A stretch of DNA of 56,777 nucleotides from Luteimonas padinae. Lineage in GTDB: Bacteria > Pseudomonadota > Gammaproteobacteria > Xanthomonadales > Xanthomonadaceae. Shown in pieces: positions 40,409 to 50,919 of the stretch (position 1 is the stretch's first letter; every line of letters begins with the position of its first letter). The stretch is taken from the NCBI RefSeq assembly GCF_014652935.1, contig NZ_BMZT01000013.1, forward strand, positions 1-56,777, given 5' to 3'. Below the pieces are notes generated by a model. The model searched no databases. It saw nothing but the letters and a program-made list of their open reading frames with translations, and was not told where the DNA came from. Made by a program: the position numbers and the translations under genes.

Positions 40409-40501
40409 GGGCGCAAGCACGCCGCGAGTGCCGCAAGCTTTGCAACACCGCTCCGCCCGCTCCACCCTTTCCAACATCACAACATCTAGAAGGTAAGCGT
40501 C

Positions 40502-41248
40502 ATGCTGCAGGAAACCACTAACGTCCCCGCCGCTGGAGGCAGCAACGCCGCAGCGCTCCAGCAGATGGGCTTCGCGGACATGATCCAACACATGGACGCG
40601 GTCGGCTGGGTGGTGCTCATCACCCTGCTGGTCATGTCGGCCATGTCGATCTACTGGATCATCTTCAATGCCATCAAGCACGCCCGCCTGCGCGGCCGCT
40701 CGGACCGCGTGATCAACACGTTCTGGGAAACCCAGAACGCGCAGGACGCGATCCGCTCCATGGAAGAAGAAGCGCGCAGCGAGCCCTTCTCGAAGGTCGC
40801 CCTCGATGCCGCCCAGGCCGCGGCGCACCACCAGCGCCATGAAGGTTCGCGCCTGGTCGAGTCGCTCAACCGCTCCGAGTTCGTCGACCGCGCGCTGCGC
40901 CAGGGCGTGACCCGCGAGTCGCTGAAGCTCGAAGCCGGCCTGACCGTGCTCGCCACCGTCGGTGCGACCGCGCCCTTCGTCGGCCTGCTCGGCACCGTGT
41001 GGGGCATCTACCGCGCCCTGATCCGCATCGGCGCCAGCGGCCAGGCCGACATCGGCGCGGTGGCCGGTCCGGTCGGCGAGGCGCTGATCATGACCGCCAT
41101 CGGTCTCGGCGTCGCGATCCCGGCGGTGCTCGGCTACAACTTCTTCGTCCGCCTGAACCGCGGCGTGAACAACAAGCTCGACACCTTCGCCCACGACCTG
41201 CACGACTTCTTCGCCACCGGCTCGCGCGTCGGCGAGCAGAAGCACTAA
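40502..41248 (+). CDS. exbB: Biopolymer transport protein ExbB
   Basis: Proton-channel subunit of the TonB motor. 248 residues: first membrane helix (VGWVVLITLLVMSAMSIYWI), a cytoplasmic region rich in Ala and Glu, then two more helices in the MotA/TolQ/ExbB signature (LEAGLTVLATVGATAPFVGLLGTVWGIYRAL and MTAIGLGVAIPAVLGYNF). It is preceded by AGAAGG and lies between tonB and exbD1. Confidence 0.96.
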   Translation: MLQETTNVPAAGGSNAAALQQMGFADMIQHMDAVGWVVLITLLVMSAMSIYWIIFNAIKHARLRGRSDRVINTFWETQNAQDAIRSMEEEARSEPFSKVALDAAQAAAHHQRHEGSRLVESLNRSEFVDRALRQGVTRESLKLEAGLTVLATVGATAPFVGLLGTVWGIYRALIRIGASGQADIGAVAGPVGEALIMTAIGLGVAIPAVLGYNFFVRLNRGVNNKLDTFAHDLHDFFATGSRVGEQKH

Positions 41249-41279
41249 GCGCAGACGTACGGGTCCGAGGAGAACCGAC

Positions 41280-41705
<426 letters not shown>

Positions 41706-41720
41706 TTCGGAGTTTGCACC

Positions 41721-42134
41721 ATGGCTTTTTCATCCGATTCCGGTGACGGCCCGATGGCCGACATCAACATCATTCCGCTCTGCGACGTGATGCTGGTGCT
41801 GCTCATCATCTTCATGGTCACCGCGCCCCAGCTGTCGTATCCGATCGACATCGACCTGCCGCAGCGTTCGACGAATCCGCCGGTGAACCCGGTGGATCCG
41901 CCGGAGCCCATCCGGCTGCGCATCGACGCCGGCGGCCAGGTGTTCTGGAACGACAGCCCGGCCCCGATGTCGGCGCTGCGCAACATGATGGAGAGCGAGG
42001 TCCAGCGCGATCCCAACAACCAGCCCACGCTCGAGATCGACGTCAACGCCGAGGCCGATTACGGCGTGCTGGCCAAGGTGCTGGCCGAAGCGAAGAATGC
42101 ACAGATGATGAAGATCGGTTTCGTGAGGAACTGA
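41721..42134 (+). CDS. exbD2: Biopolymer transport protein ExbD2
   Basis: 137 residues, paralogous to the first ExbD (shared [22 protein letters not shown] with the key Asp). Its periplasmic part differs ([29 protein letters not shown]). It closes the tonB-exbB-exbD-exbD2 operon and is followed by a strong terminator. Confidence 0.95.
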   Translation: MAFSSDSGDGPMADINIIPLCDVMLVLLIIFMVTAPQLSYPIDIDLPQRSTNPPVNPVDPPEPIRLRIDAGGQVFWNDSPAPMSALRNMMESEVQRDPNNQPTLEIDVNAEADYGVLAKVLAEAKNAQMMKIGFVRN

Positions 42135-42197
42135 TCCGCAAGAGTCTCCCGGCGTCGCCTGCAGCGCGTCGCGGAGGCACAACACGCTTGCTTTCTT

Positions 42198-42226
42198 GCG
42201 CCGCCCCACAAGGGCGGCGCTTTTTT
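42198..42226 (+). terminator. Rho-independent terminator of the tonB operon
   Basis: A 9-bp stem (GCGCCGCCC / GGGCGGCGC) with a short loop and six T residues, 64 nt after exbD2. Confidence 0.9.
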
Positions 42227-42245
42227 GCGTGTGAAAGAAACGCGT

Positions 42246-42512
42246 TTGCCACGGATTTGCGCGGTTGGGAGCGGATCTACACGGATAAGACAACAGCTTT
42301 GCCAGGATCGCGGTAGGAGCAGCTATAGCTGCGACCAGTGCGCCGAACGGCGTAACAGGCTTGCCTCGCAAAACCGTCATTCGCGGGCGGGGCGCTGCCT
42401 GTGATGAGCCCCGCAGATTCCGGTCGCAGCTGTAGCTGCTCCTACACAAGTGCGCTGTGCTTTATCCGCGTGATCCGCGTGATCCGCGTCCATTCGCCTC
42501 CATCCGTGGCAA
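42246..42512. repeat. Dispersed CGCGGAT inverted-repeat element, copy 3, interrupted by a REP pair
   Basis: The arms run from TTGCCACGGATTTGCG to CCATCCGTGGCAA. The middle holds two inverted 24-nt REP-type units at 42313-42336 and 42422-42445 in place of the usual purine-rich loop. The exbD2-pdxJ gap (42135-42527) contains only this element and the terminator. Confidence 0.85.
42313..42445. repeat. GTAGGAGC-type REP pair (BIME-like)
   Basis: GTAGGAGCAGCTATAGCTGC (42313 on) and, inverted, its near-complement ending GCTCCTAC (42445). Each 24-nt unit carries its own palindrome (AGCTATAGCT / AGCTGTAGCT) and starts with GTAG, the mark of REPs moved by TnpA-REP (RAYT) enzymes. The two form an inverted pair. 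Confidence 0.8.
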
Positions 42513-42527
42513 GAGCTCTTTGCGCCG

Positions 42528-43268
42528 CTACAGAAGTGCGAGGTAGCGGCCGACGGTGGTGGACAGGCCGTCATAAAGGGCTTCGCTGACGAGAGCGTGG
42601 CCGATGGAGACTTCCTCGACGCTGGGAACGGCGGCCAGGAAGTCGCGCAGGTTGGACTGGCTGAGGTCGTGGCCGGCATTGACCCCGAGGCCGGCGGCGC
42701 GCGCGCGGCGCGCAGTGTCGGCGCAGGCGGCCAGCGCAGCGGTGGCATCGCCGGAGGCGTGGGCGTCGGCGAAGGGGCCGGTGTAGATCTCGATGCGGTC
42801 GGCGCCGGCATCGGCGGCCGACTCGACGGCGCTGCCGGCGTCGGCGAACAGGCTGACCCGGCAACCGAGGCCGCGCAGTTCGGCGACCAGCGGCGCGAGA
42901 CGGTCGCGGTCGCGCTCGAAGTCGAAGCCGTGGTCGGAGGTGATCTGGCCGTCGTCGTCGGGCACCAGGGTCGCCTGGGCAGGCCGGACCGCGCGGCAGA
43001 GGGCGATGAAGCCCGGGTAGCCGGGGCGGGGAGCGGCGAAGGGATTGCCTTCGAGATTGAGCTCGACGCCGCGTTCGCCGGCGAGCGCGGCCAGGGCGAT
43101 GACGTCGTCGGCGCGGGCGTGGCGCGCGTCGGGGCGGGGATGCAGGGTCAGGCCGTGGGCGCCGGCGTCCAGGCAGGTGCGCGCGGCGCGCAGCATGTCG
43201 GGCTCGGCGCCGCCGCGCGAATTGCGCAGCACGGCGATCTTGTTGAGGTTGACGCTCAGTCGGGTCAT
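42528..43268 (-). CDS. pdxJ: Pyridoxine 5'-phosphate synthase
   Basis: Condenses aminoacetone phosphate and deoxyxylulose phosphate to pyridoxine 5'-phosphate (vitamin B6). 246 residues, TIM barrel: [77 protein letters not shown] and [13 protein letters not shown]. It is convergent with the tonB operon, the same neighbourhood as in Xanthomonas. The ATG at 43268 gives the family start. Confidence 0.97.
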   Translation of the reverse strand: MTRLSVNLNKIAVLRNSRGGAEPDMLRAARTCLDAGAHGLTLHPRPDARHARADDVIALAALAGERGVELNLEGNPFAAPRPGYPGFIALCRAVRPAQATLVPDDDGQITSDHGFDFERDRDRLAPLVAELRGLGCRVSLFADAGSAVESAADAGADRIEIYTGPFADAHASGDATAALAACADTARRARAAGLGVNAGHDLSQSNLRDFLAAVPSVEEVSIGHALVSEALYDGLSTTVGRYLALL

Positions 43269-43329
43269 GGGGCGGCAGGATACGCCGGCCGCCAGCGATG
43301 TGCCCGGGCCCTGTTCGTCCGGCGTGAAC

Positions 43330-43632
43330 TCAAGCCTGGGTGGAATCGCCCGGCGTCGCCGCCGCTGCCGTCGCTGCCGCCGCCGCGGCGACCGAAGCAC
43401 CGCTGGCGCGGCGGGCCTCTGCCTCGTCGCGCAGGCGCTTCAGCTCCATCGGGTCGAGCATCATGCTGTCGTCGCGCGACTGGTTGCCGACGCGCTGCGC
43501 CAGCAGCCCGAGTACCCAGGCCACGGTGCCGGCCAGGGCGACGAGCAGGCAGATCACGGCCAGCGCCATCGAGGATGCGTTCAGCGCCACCGCGAAGGCG
43601 GCCACGGCCAGGAGCAGGAACAGCCAGGGCAT
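43330..43632 (-). CDS. Small two-helix membrane protein
   Basis: 100 residues: two hydrophobic helices with almost no loop (about 2-17 and 22-46), a cytoplasmic stretch with [20 protein letters not shown], and an Ala-rich tail. GGAG lies 8 nt before the ATG. The conserved-looking charged block after the helices argues that it is real. The function is unknown. Confidence 0.75.
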   Translation of the reverse strand: MPWLFLLLAVAAFAVALNASSMALAVICLLVALAGTVAWVLGLLAQRVGNQSRDDSMMLDPMELKRLRDEAEARRASGASVAAAAAATAAAATPGDSTQA

Positions 43633-43788
43633 GGGGTGTCTCCGCGGGGTCGGATGCGCAGTCTAGCCCGCCTGACGCCGCGCCCGCGCGGCCGCCGGAC
43701 GGCGGGAGTCTGCCGCCGGTCGCAGTTCGGGACACGCAGCGCCCGGCGCTGTGTCGCCGGGGACGGCCGGAGCCGGCGGCGCGCCCGC

Positions 43789-45228
43789 CTAGAGCAGCGG
43801 TGACAGCAGGCGGGCGAGGGCCTCCGGCAGGCGGGCACGCAGCAGCGGGCGATGGCGACCGCGCTGGACGCGCGGCGCATTGGCGAGCTCGCCTTCGAGC
43901 AGGGTCGCCAATGTGGCGGCGATGCCCGGATCGTCGAACAGCACCGAGACCTCGAAGTTCAGGCGGAAGCTGCGGTGGTCGAAGTTGGCGCTGCCCACGA
44001 GCACCAGTTCGTCGTCGACCAGCAGGGTCTTGCTGTGCAGCATGCGCGGGCCGTACTCGTAGATCTTCACCCCGGCCAGCAGCAGGGCGCCGAAGTAGGA
44101 GCGCGCCGCCAGCGTGACCAGCTTCGAATCGCTCTCGCGCGGGACCAGCAGGCGCACGTCGAGGCCGGCCGCGGCGGCCGAGGTCAGCGCCATCATCGCG
44201 GCCTCGCCGGGCACGAAGTAGGGCGTGGTCATCCACACCCTCCGCTTCGCCGCGTGGATGGCGGACACGTGCATGCGGTGGATCGCCTCCCACGGCGAGT
44301 CCGGGCCCGACACCAGCACCTGCGCGCGGATCGGCCCGGGGCCGGCGTCCGGCGGGGTATCGCGCGCCACGCGGGACAGGAAGTCGCGGCTGCCGGTGGC
44401 ATAGGCCCAGTCCTCGCAGAACACCAGCTGCAGCCGGCGCACGACCTCGCCCCCCAGGCGCAGGTGGAGGTCGCGATAGGCGTGATCGCCGAGGCGCTCG
44501 TCCTGCTCGTCGGTGACGTTCATGCCGCCGGTGTAGGCAACGCGGCCGTCGATCACCACGATCTTGCGGTGGGTGCGCAGGTTGGCCCAGGGCCGGCGCC
44601 AGACGTGGCCGAAGCGCATGGGGTGGAACCAGGCGACTTCACCGCCGGCGTCGAGCAGCGGCTGGAAGAAGCGGCGCGCGCGTGCCGACCCGATCGCGTC
44701 CACCAGCAGCCGCACCTCGACGCCGGCGCGTGCGCGCTCGGCCAGTGCGTCGCGCAGCGCGGCGCCGGTTCGGTCGGGCTCGTAGATGTAGTACTCGAGG
44801 TGGACGTGCTTCGTGGCGGCGGCGACGTCGGCCAGCAGCGCGTCGTACTTCGCCGCCCCGTCCACGAGAAGGCGCACTTCACGCGCGGTCGCCGGCGCGA
44901 GACCGGTGATGGTCAAGGCGAGGCGGGCGAGCTCGGCGGCGTCGGCGTGCGCCGCGTGCTCGAAGGCGGCGCCGGCATCCATCGACTCGCGGCTGCGCGC
45001 GCGCCGGAGGCGATGGCGCCGGATCCGCTGCGGCCCGAATACGTGGTAGATGAAGAAGCCGAGGTAGGGCAGCAGGGCGAGGCCGAGCAGCCAGCTCAGC
45101 GTCGCCACCGGCTCGCGCTTCTGCAGCACGATCCAGCCGCCGAGCAGCAGCAGGTAGGCGGCCCACAGCGCCAGCAGCCACGTGCCCAGCTGTGGGATCG
45201 ACAGGAGGGCCTGCCAGGCTTCGCGCAA
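43789..45228 (-). CDS. cls: Cardiolipin synthase (phospholipase D family)
   Basis: Makes cardiolipin from phosphatidylglycerol at the inner membrane. 479 residues: two N-terminal helices (TWLLALWAAYLLLLGGWIVL, WLLGLALLPYLGFFIYHVFG) and two HKD motifs, HRKIVVID (near 230) and HSKTLLVD (near 405, followed by LVGSANFDHRSF). The start is a TTG at 45228, the only upstream start in frame, with a purine-rich GGGGGAAG about 15 nt ahead. That start is less certain than the gene itself. It is divergent from the radical SAM gene. Confidence 0.93.
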   Translation of the reverse strand: MREAWQALLSIPQLGTWLLALWAAYLLLLGGWIVLQKREPVATLSWLLGLALLPYLGFFIYHVFGPQRIRRHRLRRARSRESMDAGAAFEHAAHADAAELARLALTITGLAPATAREVRLLVDGAAKYDALLADVAAATKHVHLEYYIYEPDRTGAALRDALAERARAGVEVRLLVDAIGSARARRFFQPLLDAGGEVAWFHPMRFGHVWRRPWANLRTHRKIVVIDGRVAYTGGMNVTDEQDERLGDHAYRDLHLRLGGEVVRRLQLVFCEDWAYATGSRDFLSRVARDTPPDAGPGPIRAQVLVSGPDSPWEAIHRMHVSAIHAAKRRVWMTTPYFVPGEAAMMALTSAAAAGLDVRLLVPRESDSKLVTLAARSYFGALLLAGVKIYEYGPRMLHSKTLLVDDELVLVGSANFDHRSFRLNFEVSVLFDDPGIAATLATLLEGELANAPRVQRGRHRPLLRARLPEALARLLSPLL

Positions 45229-45287
45229 CGCGTCCAGACGCTTCCCCCGTCGCAGGGACTGAGACCACCAGCGTCTAGGCTAGCCGC

Positions 45288-46421
45288 ATGCGCGACGATG
45301 GCAAAGCCAGGCTGGCCGCCCTGGGACCCCTCAAGGGCCGCGGGGCGGCCTCGCGCGTCACCGGCCGCTTCGAACAGCGCAGCGCCAGCCGCGAAGACGA
45401 TGGCTGGGGCTCGGGCCATGACTTCACCGACGCGAGCGGCGAGGCGCTGGAGCCGGGCCCGGCCACCACGGTCACCGTCGAGCGCGCGCGCAGCATCATC
45501 AGCCGCAACCAGTCGCCGGACGTGGGCTTCAGCCAGTCGGTCAATCCCTATCGCGGCTGCGAGCACGGCTGCGTCTACTGCTTCGCCCGGCCCAGCCACG
45601 CGTATCTCGACCTGTCGCCGGGCCTCGACTTCGAGACCCGCCTGTACGCCAAGACCAACGCGGTCGAGCTGCTGCGCGCCGAGCTGGCGCGCCCGCGCTA
45701 CGCCTGCTCGCCGATCGCGCTTGGCGTGAACACCGATGCCTACCAGCCGCTGGAGCGCCGCCAGCGCCTCACCCGCGGCCTGCTCGAAGTGCTGGCCGAA
45801 GCCCGTCATCCGGTGCACCTGATCACCAAGAACGCGCTGGTGCTGCGCGATCTGGACCTGCTGGCGCCGATGGCGGAGCAGGGCCTGGTGCAGGTGGCGC
45901 TGTCGGTGACCACGCTCGACAACCGCCTGGCCGCGCGCATGGAGCCGCGGGCCTCCGCACCGCACGCGCGGCTCAAGGCCATCGCCGGGCTGCACGAGGC
46001 CGGCGTGCCGGTCAGCGTGATGGTGGCGCCGGTGATCCCGGCGATCACCGACGGCGAGCTCGAGGCGATCCTTGCCGCCGCGCGCGGGGCCGGCGCGACG
46101 GACGCGTCCTATGTGCTGCTGCGCCTGCCACACGAGCTCAAGGAGGTGTGGCGGGAATGGCTTGCCCAGCACTATCCCGACCGCGCCGCGCATGTCATGA
46201 GCCTGGTCGCCCAGATGCGCGGCGGGCGCGACTACGACAGCGCCTTCGGCAGCCGCATGCGCGGCGAGGGGCCCTTCGCCCAGCTGCTGGCCGCCCGCTT
46301 CGCGAAGGCCCGCAGGACGCTGGGGTTCACCCGGCTGCCGGCGCTCGACTGCGGCCGCTTCATCGCGCCGGTACGGCCCGCGGCGGCGCCGCCGCCCTCG
46401 CCGCAGGGGAGCCTGTTCTAG
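45288..46421 (+). CDS. PA0069-family radical SAM protein
   Basis: 377 residues, with the radical SAM iron-sulfur motif YRGCEHGCVYCFAR near residues 90-103 (CxxxCxxC), the preceding VNP segment and a TIM-barrel remainder (ALGVNTDAYQP, HLITKNALVLRDLDLL, VSVMVAPVIPAI). It belongs to the group related to spore photoproduct lyase in annotation. No substrate is known. It stands alone, 59 bp from the divergent cls. Confidence 0.9.
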   Translation: MRDDGKARLAALGPLKGRGAASRVTGRFEQRSASREDDGWGSGHDFTDASGEALEPGPATTVTVERARSIISRNQSPDVGFSQSVNPYRGCEHGCVYCFARPSHAYLDLSPGLDFETRLYAKTNAVELLRAELARPRYACSPIALGVNTDAYQPLERRQRLTRGLLEVLAEARHPVHLITKNALVLRDLDLLAPMAEQGLVQVALSVTTLDNRLAARMEPRASAPHARLKAIAGLHEAGVPVSVMVAPVIPAITDGELEAILAAARGAGATDASYVLLRLPHELKEVWREWLAQHYPDRAAHVMSLVAQMRGGRDYDSAFGSRMRGEGPFAQLLAARFAKARRTLGFTRLPALDCGRFIAPVRPAAAPPPSPQGSLF

Positions 46422-46480
46422 CCGCCCGGTACACACGGCATACACGCACCGGAGACAGGGCTCTGGTGTACGGTGCCGCG

Positions 46481-47314
46481 ATGAAAGAGCAACACGGCCA
46501 AGCCGGGCATCCCGCCGCCGGGGACGTGGCGACCGAAGCGGTCGGCGCGGCCGACGCCGCATCCGGCGATGCCGGCGACCTCGATCAGCAGCTGCGCGAC
46601 TGCCAGGCGGAACTCGAACGCGTGACCAGGGACCATGCCCTGGTCTCGCATGGCATCGCCCACGACCTGCGCGCGCCGCTGCGTGCGATCGATGGCTTCG
46701 CGGCGATGCTGGAGGCCGGCTCCGGCGAGAGTCTCGACGCTGCCGGGCGCGACCAGCTGGCGCGCATCCGCGCCGCGGCCGCGCGCATGGCCTCGCTCAT
46801 CGACGCGCTGCAGGCACTCTCGCGCGCGTCGCACGACGCGCTCGAGATCGGCGAGGTCGACGCCAGCCTGCTGGTGGACTGGGCGCTGGTGGAACTGTGC
46901 GACGCCGAACCCGGGCGCCGGGTGGAATCGAGCGTGCAGCCGGGCATCCTGGTGCGCGCCGACGAGCGCCAGCTCAAGCTGGTCTTCGACCACCTGCTGC
47001 ACAACGCATGGAAGTTTTCCGCCGGCCGCGACGCCGTGCACATCACCGTCGATGCAGAGCAGGCGCGCGACACCGTGCGGATCCACGTGCGCGACCAGGG
47101 CAGCGGCTTCGACACGCGCCACGCCGACCGCATGTTCGATCCCTTCCAGCGCCTGCATGGTGCCGACGAGGGCGGAGGCCACGGGCTGGGCCTGACGATC
47201 GCGCGCCGCATCATCGAACGCATGCGCGGCCGCATCTTTGCCGACAGCGTGCGCGGCGAGGGCAGCGTGTTCCACGTCGAACTGCCGGCGGCCCGGAGTC
47301 CGGCGTCGCCATGA
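46481..47314 (+). CDS. Soluble histidine kinase
   Basis: 277 residues: an Ala/Gly-rich start, a short coiled coil (about 34-52), then HisKA with His61 in SHGIAHDLRAPLRAIDGFA and a HATPase domain (N-box HNAWKFSAG, DQGSGFD, GGGHGLGLTIARRIIERM). It has no membrane segments and no visible input domain beyond the coiled coil, and it resembles the kinase core of bacteriophytochromes. Its stop overlaps the next gene as ATGA, so it is paired with that response regulator. Confidence 0.9.
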   Translation: MKEQHGQAGHPAAGDVATEAVGAADAASGDAGDLDQQLRDCQAELERVTRDHALVSHGIAHDLRAPLRAIDGFAAMLEAGSGESLDAAGRDQLARIRAAAARMASLIDALQALSRASHDALEIGEVDASLLVDWALVELCDAEPGRRVESSVQPGILVRADERQLKLVFDHLLHNAWKFSAGRDAVHITVDAEQARDTVRIHVRDQGSGFDTRHADRMFDPFQRLHGADEGGGHGLGLTIARRIIERMRGRIFADSVRGEGSVFHVELPAARSPASP

Positions 47315-47748
47315 GCAACCGCCCGATCCTGCTGGTCGAGGACAATCCCGACGACGTCGAACTCACCCGCATCGCCTTCGCCGAGGCCAAGATCGCCAAC
47401 CCGCTGCACGTCGTGGGCAACGGCGTGGAAGCGCTGGACTACCTGTTCGGCCGCGGCGCCTGGGCGGACCAGGCGCGCCGCGAGCCACCGGCGCTGGTGC
47501 TGCTGGATCTCAACATGCCGCGGATGGACGGCCGCGAAGTGCTGCAGGCGATCCGCGCCGACAGCGGGACCCGCAGCCTGCCGGTGGTGGTAATGACCAC
47601 CAGCACCGAGCCCTTCGACGTCGAGGCCTGCTATTCGCTGGGCGCGAACAGCTACATCCGCAAGCCGGTGGACTTCAGCCAGTTCATGTGGGCGGTGAAG
47701 CAGGTCGGGATGTACTGGCTGGTGCTGAACCACCCGCGCGAGGGCTAG
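47311..47748 (+). CDS. Single-domain response regulator, Rcp1-like
   Basis: 145 residues, one receiver domain with acidic pair ED (10-11), phospho-acceptor Asp66 (LLDLNMPRMDGREVL), the TTS segment and Lys near 118 (YIRKPVDFSQF). The extended loop (YLFGRGAWADQARREP) and the C-terminal helix FMWAVKQVGMYWLVLN are typical of Rcp1-type regulators of phytochrome-like kinases. It has no output domain. It is translationally coupled to the kinase gene upstream. Confidence 0.92.
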   Translation: MSNRPILLVEDNPDDVELTRIAFAEAKIANPLHVVGNGVEALDYLFGRGAWADQARREPPALVLLDLNMPRMDGREVLQAIRADSGTRSLPVVVMTTSTEPFDVEACYSLGANSYIRKPVDFSQFMWAVKQVGMYWLVLNHPREG

Positions 47749-47800
47749 GGCGGATCGCGGGGACGCCGCCGGGGGACGCCGCCGGTCGCGCAACCGGCGC

Positions 47801-48505
47801 TCAGCCCGCGGGGAACAGCGCCTCGGCGCGCTGGAACAGGATCCAGCTGGTGGCGATGAACTTGTCGCCGCCCTGCGGACGGTTGCCGCGATGGGTATGG
47901 GTGAAGGCGGTGGGCGCGATCAGCAGGTCGCCGGTACGCGGCGTAACCTTGCGGCCCTGGAACAGGAACTCGGTCTCGCCGGCGTCGAAGCCGTCGTTGA
48001 GGTAGAGCGTCCACAGCAGGTGCCGGTGCAGGGTTTCGGCCTGAGGGTCGCGCGGATAGAGCTCGCAGTGCCAGTACGGATAGCCGCCTTCGCCGTCGGC
48101 GTACCACTGCAGGTTGACCGTGCCCGGGCGCAGGCAGGCCATCGCCAGCCGGCCCAGCGCACGGTCGTCCATGGCGGCGATGTCGTCGGCCTGCAGCCGC
48201 CGGAGCGCGCCGTCGGCCCCGGGCTGCTGCAGCATCAGCGGCGCGATCAGCGCCTGCGGATACTTGCGCAGATAGGCCAACAGCCCGCCGTAGACGGCGA
48301 CGTTGAGCGCCTGCTCGACGTCGGCCCAGTCGGCGCGCCCGGCCAGCCCGATGTCCCGGCTCTTCTTCAGCTCCGGAAACACCCCGCTGCCCACGCGCCC
48401 GGGCTGCAGCGCATCGCTGGCGCGCATGCGCTCGACGATCGCCGCGCAGGTCGCCGCGTCCAGGGCACCCGGGGTCACTTCGATGAAGTCGGCGGTCGGT
48501 GTCAT
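47801..48505 (-). CDS. 2-oxoglutarate/Fe(II) dioxygenase family protein
   Basis: 234 residues. A jelly-roll dioxygenase core with NLQWYADGEGGYPYWHCELYP (likely first His/acid ligands), LNDGFDAGETEFLF, then PTAFTHTHRGNRP, where the distal His and the 2-oxoglutarate-binding Arg would lie. It resembles prolyl-hydroxylase-type oxygenases, but the substrate is unknown. Convergent with the kinase/regulator pair. The promoter side abuts a repeat element. Confidence 0.8.
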   Translation of the reverse strand: MTPTADFIEVTPGALDAATCAAIVERMRASDALQPGRVGSGVFPELKKSRDIGLAGRADWADVEQALNVAVYGGLLAYLRKYPQALIAPLMLQQPGADGALRRLQADDIAAMDDRALGRLAMACLRPGTVNLQWYADGEGGYPYWHCELYPRDPQAETLHRHLLWTLYLNDGFDAGETEFLFQGRKVTPRTGDLLIAPTAFTHTHRGNRPQGGDKFIATSWILFQRAEALFPAG

Positions 48506-48545
48506 ACGGGGCTCGCTTCTGGTGGGACTTGGGGGAAGAGCTTTC

Positions 48546-48843
48546 TTGCCACGGATGGACGCGGATTACGCGGATTTACACGGATAGAGCAAAAACTGGG
48601 AAAAAGCTTCTTGCCACGGATGAACGCGGATCACGCGGATTCAGCTGAAGCAAGATCGCCGGGGAGAGGCACAGCCGGAAACACTGCCCTGGCCAGGCGA
48701 GTGTGCCTGCACTGGCCTCGACCCGATCCGCGTAATCCGCGTAATCCGCGTCCATCCGTGGCAAAAAAGCTCTTGGCCTTTTCCCTTCTCCTGCCTTTGC
48801 CCTATCCGTGTAAATCCGCTTGATCCGCGTTCATCCGTGGCAA
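48546..48843. repeat. Dispersed CGCGGAT inverted-repeat element, copy 4, with a second copy nested inside
   Basis: The outer arms run from TTGCCACGGATGG (48546) to ATCCGTGGCAA (48843). An inner complete pair runs from TTGCCACGGATG (48611) to CATCCGTGGCAA (48764). The outer left arm is followed by AGAGCAAAAACTGGGAAA, the purine-rich tract seen in the other copies. It fills the 360-bp gap between the dioxygenase start and the fbp stop; nothing else is seen there. Confidence 0.85.
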
Positions 48844-48865
48844 AGGCTTTTCCGCACCTCCAGCG

Positions 48866-49894
48866 TCACCCGGCTGATGCGTCGTGGTCGCGGTGGTAGC
48901 GGGTGGCGGCTTCGACTTCGGACTTCGAGCCGAGGAACACCGGCACGCGCTGGTGCAGCTGTTCCGGGGCGATCTCCATGATGCGCGCGCGGCCGTTGGT
49001 GGCGGCGCCGCCGGCCTGTTCGACCAGGAAGGACATCGGGTTGGCCTCGTACATCAGGCGCAGCTTGCCCGCCTTGCCGGGGTCCTTGCGGTCCCAGGGA
49101 TAGATGAAGATGCCGCCGCGGGTCAGGATGCGGTGCACGTCGGCCACCATCGACGCCACCCAGCGCATGTTGAAGTCCTTGCCGCGCGGGCCTTCCTTGC
49201 CCACCAGCAGGTCGCGCACGTAGTCCTGCATCGGCGCTTCCCAGTGGCGCTGGTTGGACATGTTGATCGCGAATTCCTTCGTCTCCTCCGGGATGCGGAT
49301 GGATTCGCGGGTCAGCATGAAGGTGCCGGTTTCGCGGTCGAGGGTGAAGGCGTGGGTGCCGTGGCCGAAGGTCAGCACCAGGGTGGTCTGTGGGCCGTAG
49401 ACGCAGTAGCCGGCCGCGACCTGGCCGGTGCCCGGCTGCAGGAAGTGTTCGTCGGCGATCGTGGCGACGCCGTCGGGCGCGCGCAGCACCGAGAAGATCG
49501 TGCCCACCGAAACGTTGACGTCGATGTTGCTGGAGCCGTCCAGGGGATCGAACAGCAGCAGGTAGTTGCCGCGCGGATACGCATCCGGAATCTGGTGGCA
49601 GTGCTCCATCTCCTCCGAGGCGCAGGCCGCGAGGTGCCCGCCCCAGGCGTTGGCCTCGAGCAGGATCTCGTTGCTGATCACGTCGAGCTTCTTCTGCGCC
49701 TCGCCCTGGACGTTGCCGGTGCCGGCATCGCCGAGCACTCCGCCCAGCGCGCCCTTGCCGACCGCGATCGAGATGCTGGTGCAGGCGCGGGCGACCACCG
49801 CGATGAGCTGGCGCAGGTCGGCGTTGATGCGGCCGGCGCGCTGCTCCTCGATCAGGTGGCGGGTGAGGGAGACGGCGTGGCGGGGGCTGGACAT
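48866..49894 (-). CDS. fbp: Class I fructose-1,6-bisphosphatase
   Basis: Gluconeogenic hydrolysis of fructose-1,6-bisphosphate. 342 residues: [10 protein letters not shown] start, metal/catalytic block [56 protein letters not shown] (sugar phosphate binding), [29 protein letters not shown] end and [12 protein letters not shown]. The ATG at 49894 gives the family N-terminus. It is divergent from the MgtC-type gene, 61 bp away. Confidence 0.96.
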   Translation of the reverse strand: MSSPRHAVSLTRHLIEEQRAGRINADLRQLIAVVARACTSISIAVGKGALGGVLGDAGTGNVQGEAQKKLDVISNEILLEANAWGGHLAACASEEMEHCHQIPDAYPRGNYLLLFDPLDGSSNIDVNVSVGTIFSVLRAPDGVATIADEHFLQPGTGQVAAGYCVYGPQTTLVLTFGHGTHAFTLDRETGTFMLTRESIRIPEETKEFAINMSNQRHWEAPMQDYVRDLLVGKEGPRGKDFNMRWVASMVADVHRILTRGGIFIYPWDRKDPGKAGKLRLMYEANPMSFLVEQAGGAATNGRARIMEIAPEQLHQRVPVFLGSKSEVEAATRYHRDHDASAG

Positions 49895-49955
49895 GGCGAC
49901 CTGCGGACGGGAAGGACGCCGCCATTCTCCCGGCTGCCGCCGGGGAAGCAAGCGC

Positions 49956-50918
49956 ATGGCAGACTGCGGGGCTTCAACGACACCGGACTCCAACGTACCC
50001 GAGGACACCGCGGCCCTGCTGTACGCCTTCTCCGCCGCGCTCGGTGCCGGGCTGCTGGTGGGCCTGGTGCGCGAGCGCGGCCACGCCACGCAGCCCACTG
50101 CCGGCCTGCGCACGCACGCGCTGGTGGCGCTGGCAGCGACGGTCGCGGCCTGGCTGGGGACCGCGGTGCTGGTGGTGGTGCTGGCCGCCGTCGCGCTGCT
50201 GGCGGCGATGGCCTACCACGCCAGCCACGAGCAGGACCCGGGCCTGACCGGCGAGGTGGCGCTGGTCGCCACCGCCCTGCTGGGCGCGCTGGCGCTGCGC
50301 TCGCCGGCGATCGCCACCGGCCTGGCGGTTCTGGTGGCGGTGCTGCTGTTCGCGAAGCAGCCGCTGCACCGGCTGACGCGCGACCTGCTGAGCGAGCGCG
50401 AAGTCTTCGACGACCTGTTCCTCCTGGCCTCGGCGCTGGTGGTGCTGCCGCTGCTGCCCGACCGCGGCTTCGGCCCCTACCAGGCGATCAACCCGCGCAC
50501 GCTGTGGCTGCTGGTGGTGCTGGTGATGGCCGTCGGCGCGCTGGGCCACGTCGTGCTGCGCGTGATCGGCAACCGCTGGGGGCTGGCGGTGTCGGGGTTT
50601 TTCGCCGGCTATGTGTCGTCGACCGCCGCCGTGCTCAACCGATGGATCGGCGCCGGCGGTGCGATGGCCGCCGCGGTGATCGCCGCGGCGGCCGAACTGC
50701 ACGCGTCGATCGCCACGCTGGGCAGCCTGCGCCTGGGCGACGCCATCGACCCGGCGCAGGGGCGATGGCTGATGGTCGGCCTGCTCGCCGCCAGCCTGGG
50801 CACGAAGTCGGTGCTGGCCTTCGCCAGCGGCGGACGCGGCTACGGCCTGCGCGTGGCCGCCGGGCTGCTGGCGGCGCTGGCCGCCGGCGTCGCCGCGGCG
50901 GCGTTCGTGCCGGGCTGA
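49956..50918 (+). CDS. MgtC/SapB-DUF4010 membrane protein
   Basis: 320 residues, almost all hydrophobic: an N-terminal MgtC-like part ([15 protein letters not shown] ... [20 protein letters not shown]) and a C-terminal DUF4010-like part with the conserved [13 protein letters not shown] and [21 protein letters not shown]. About nine membrane helices. Its role is unknown. GGGGAAG precedes the ATG. Its stop is one base from that of the convergent receptor gene. Confidence 0.85.
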   Translation: MADCGASTTPDSNVPEDTAALLYAFSAALGAGLLVGLVRERGHATQPTAGLRTHALVALAATVAAWLGTAVLVVVLAAVALLAAMAYHASHEQDPGLTGEVALVATALLGALALRSPAIATGLAVLVAVLLFAKQPLHRLTRDLLSEREVFDDLFLLASALVVLPLLPDRGFGPYQAINPRTLWLLVVLVMAVGALGHVVLRVIGNRWGLAVSGFFAGYVSSTAAVLNRWIGAGGAMAAAVIAAAAELHASIATLGSLRLGDAIDPAQGRWLMVGLLAASLGTKSVLAFASGGRGYGLRVAAGLLAALAAGVAAAAFVPG

Positions 50919-50919
50919 G

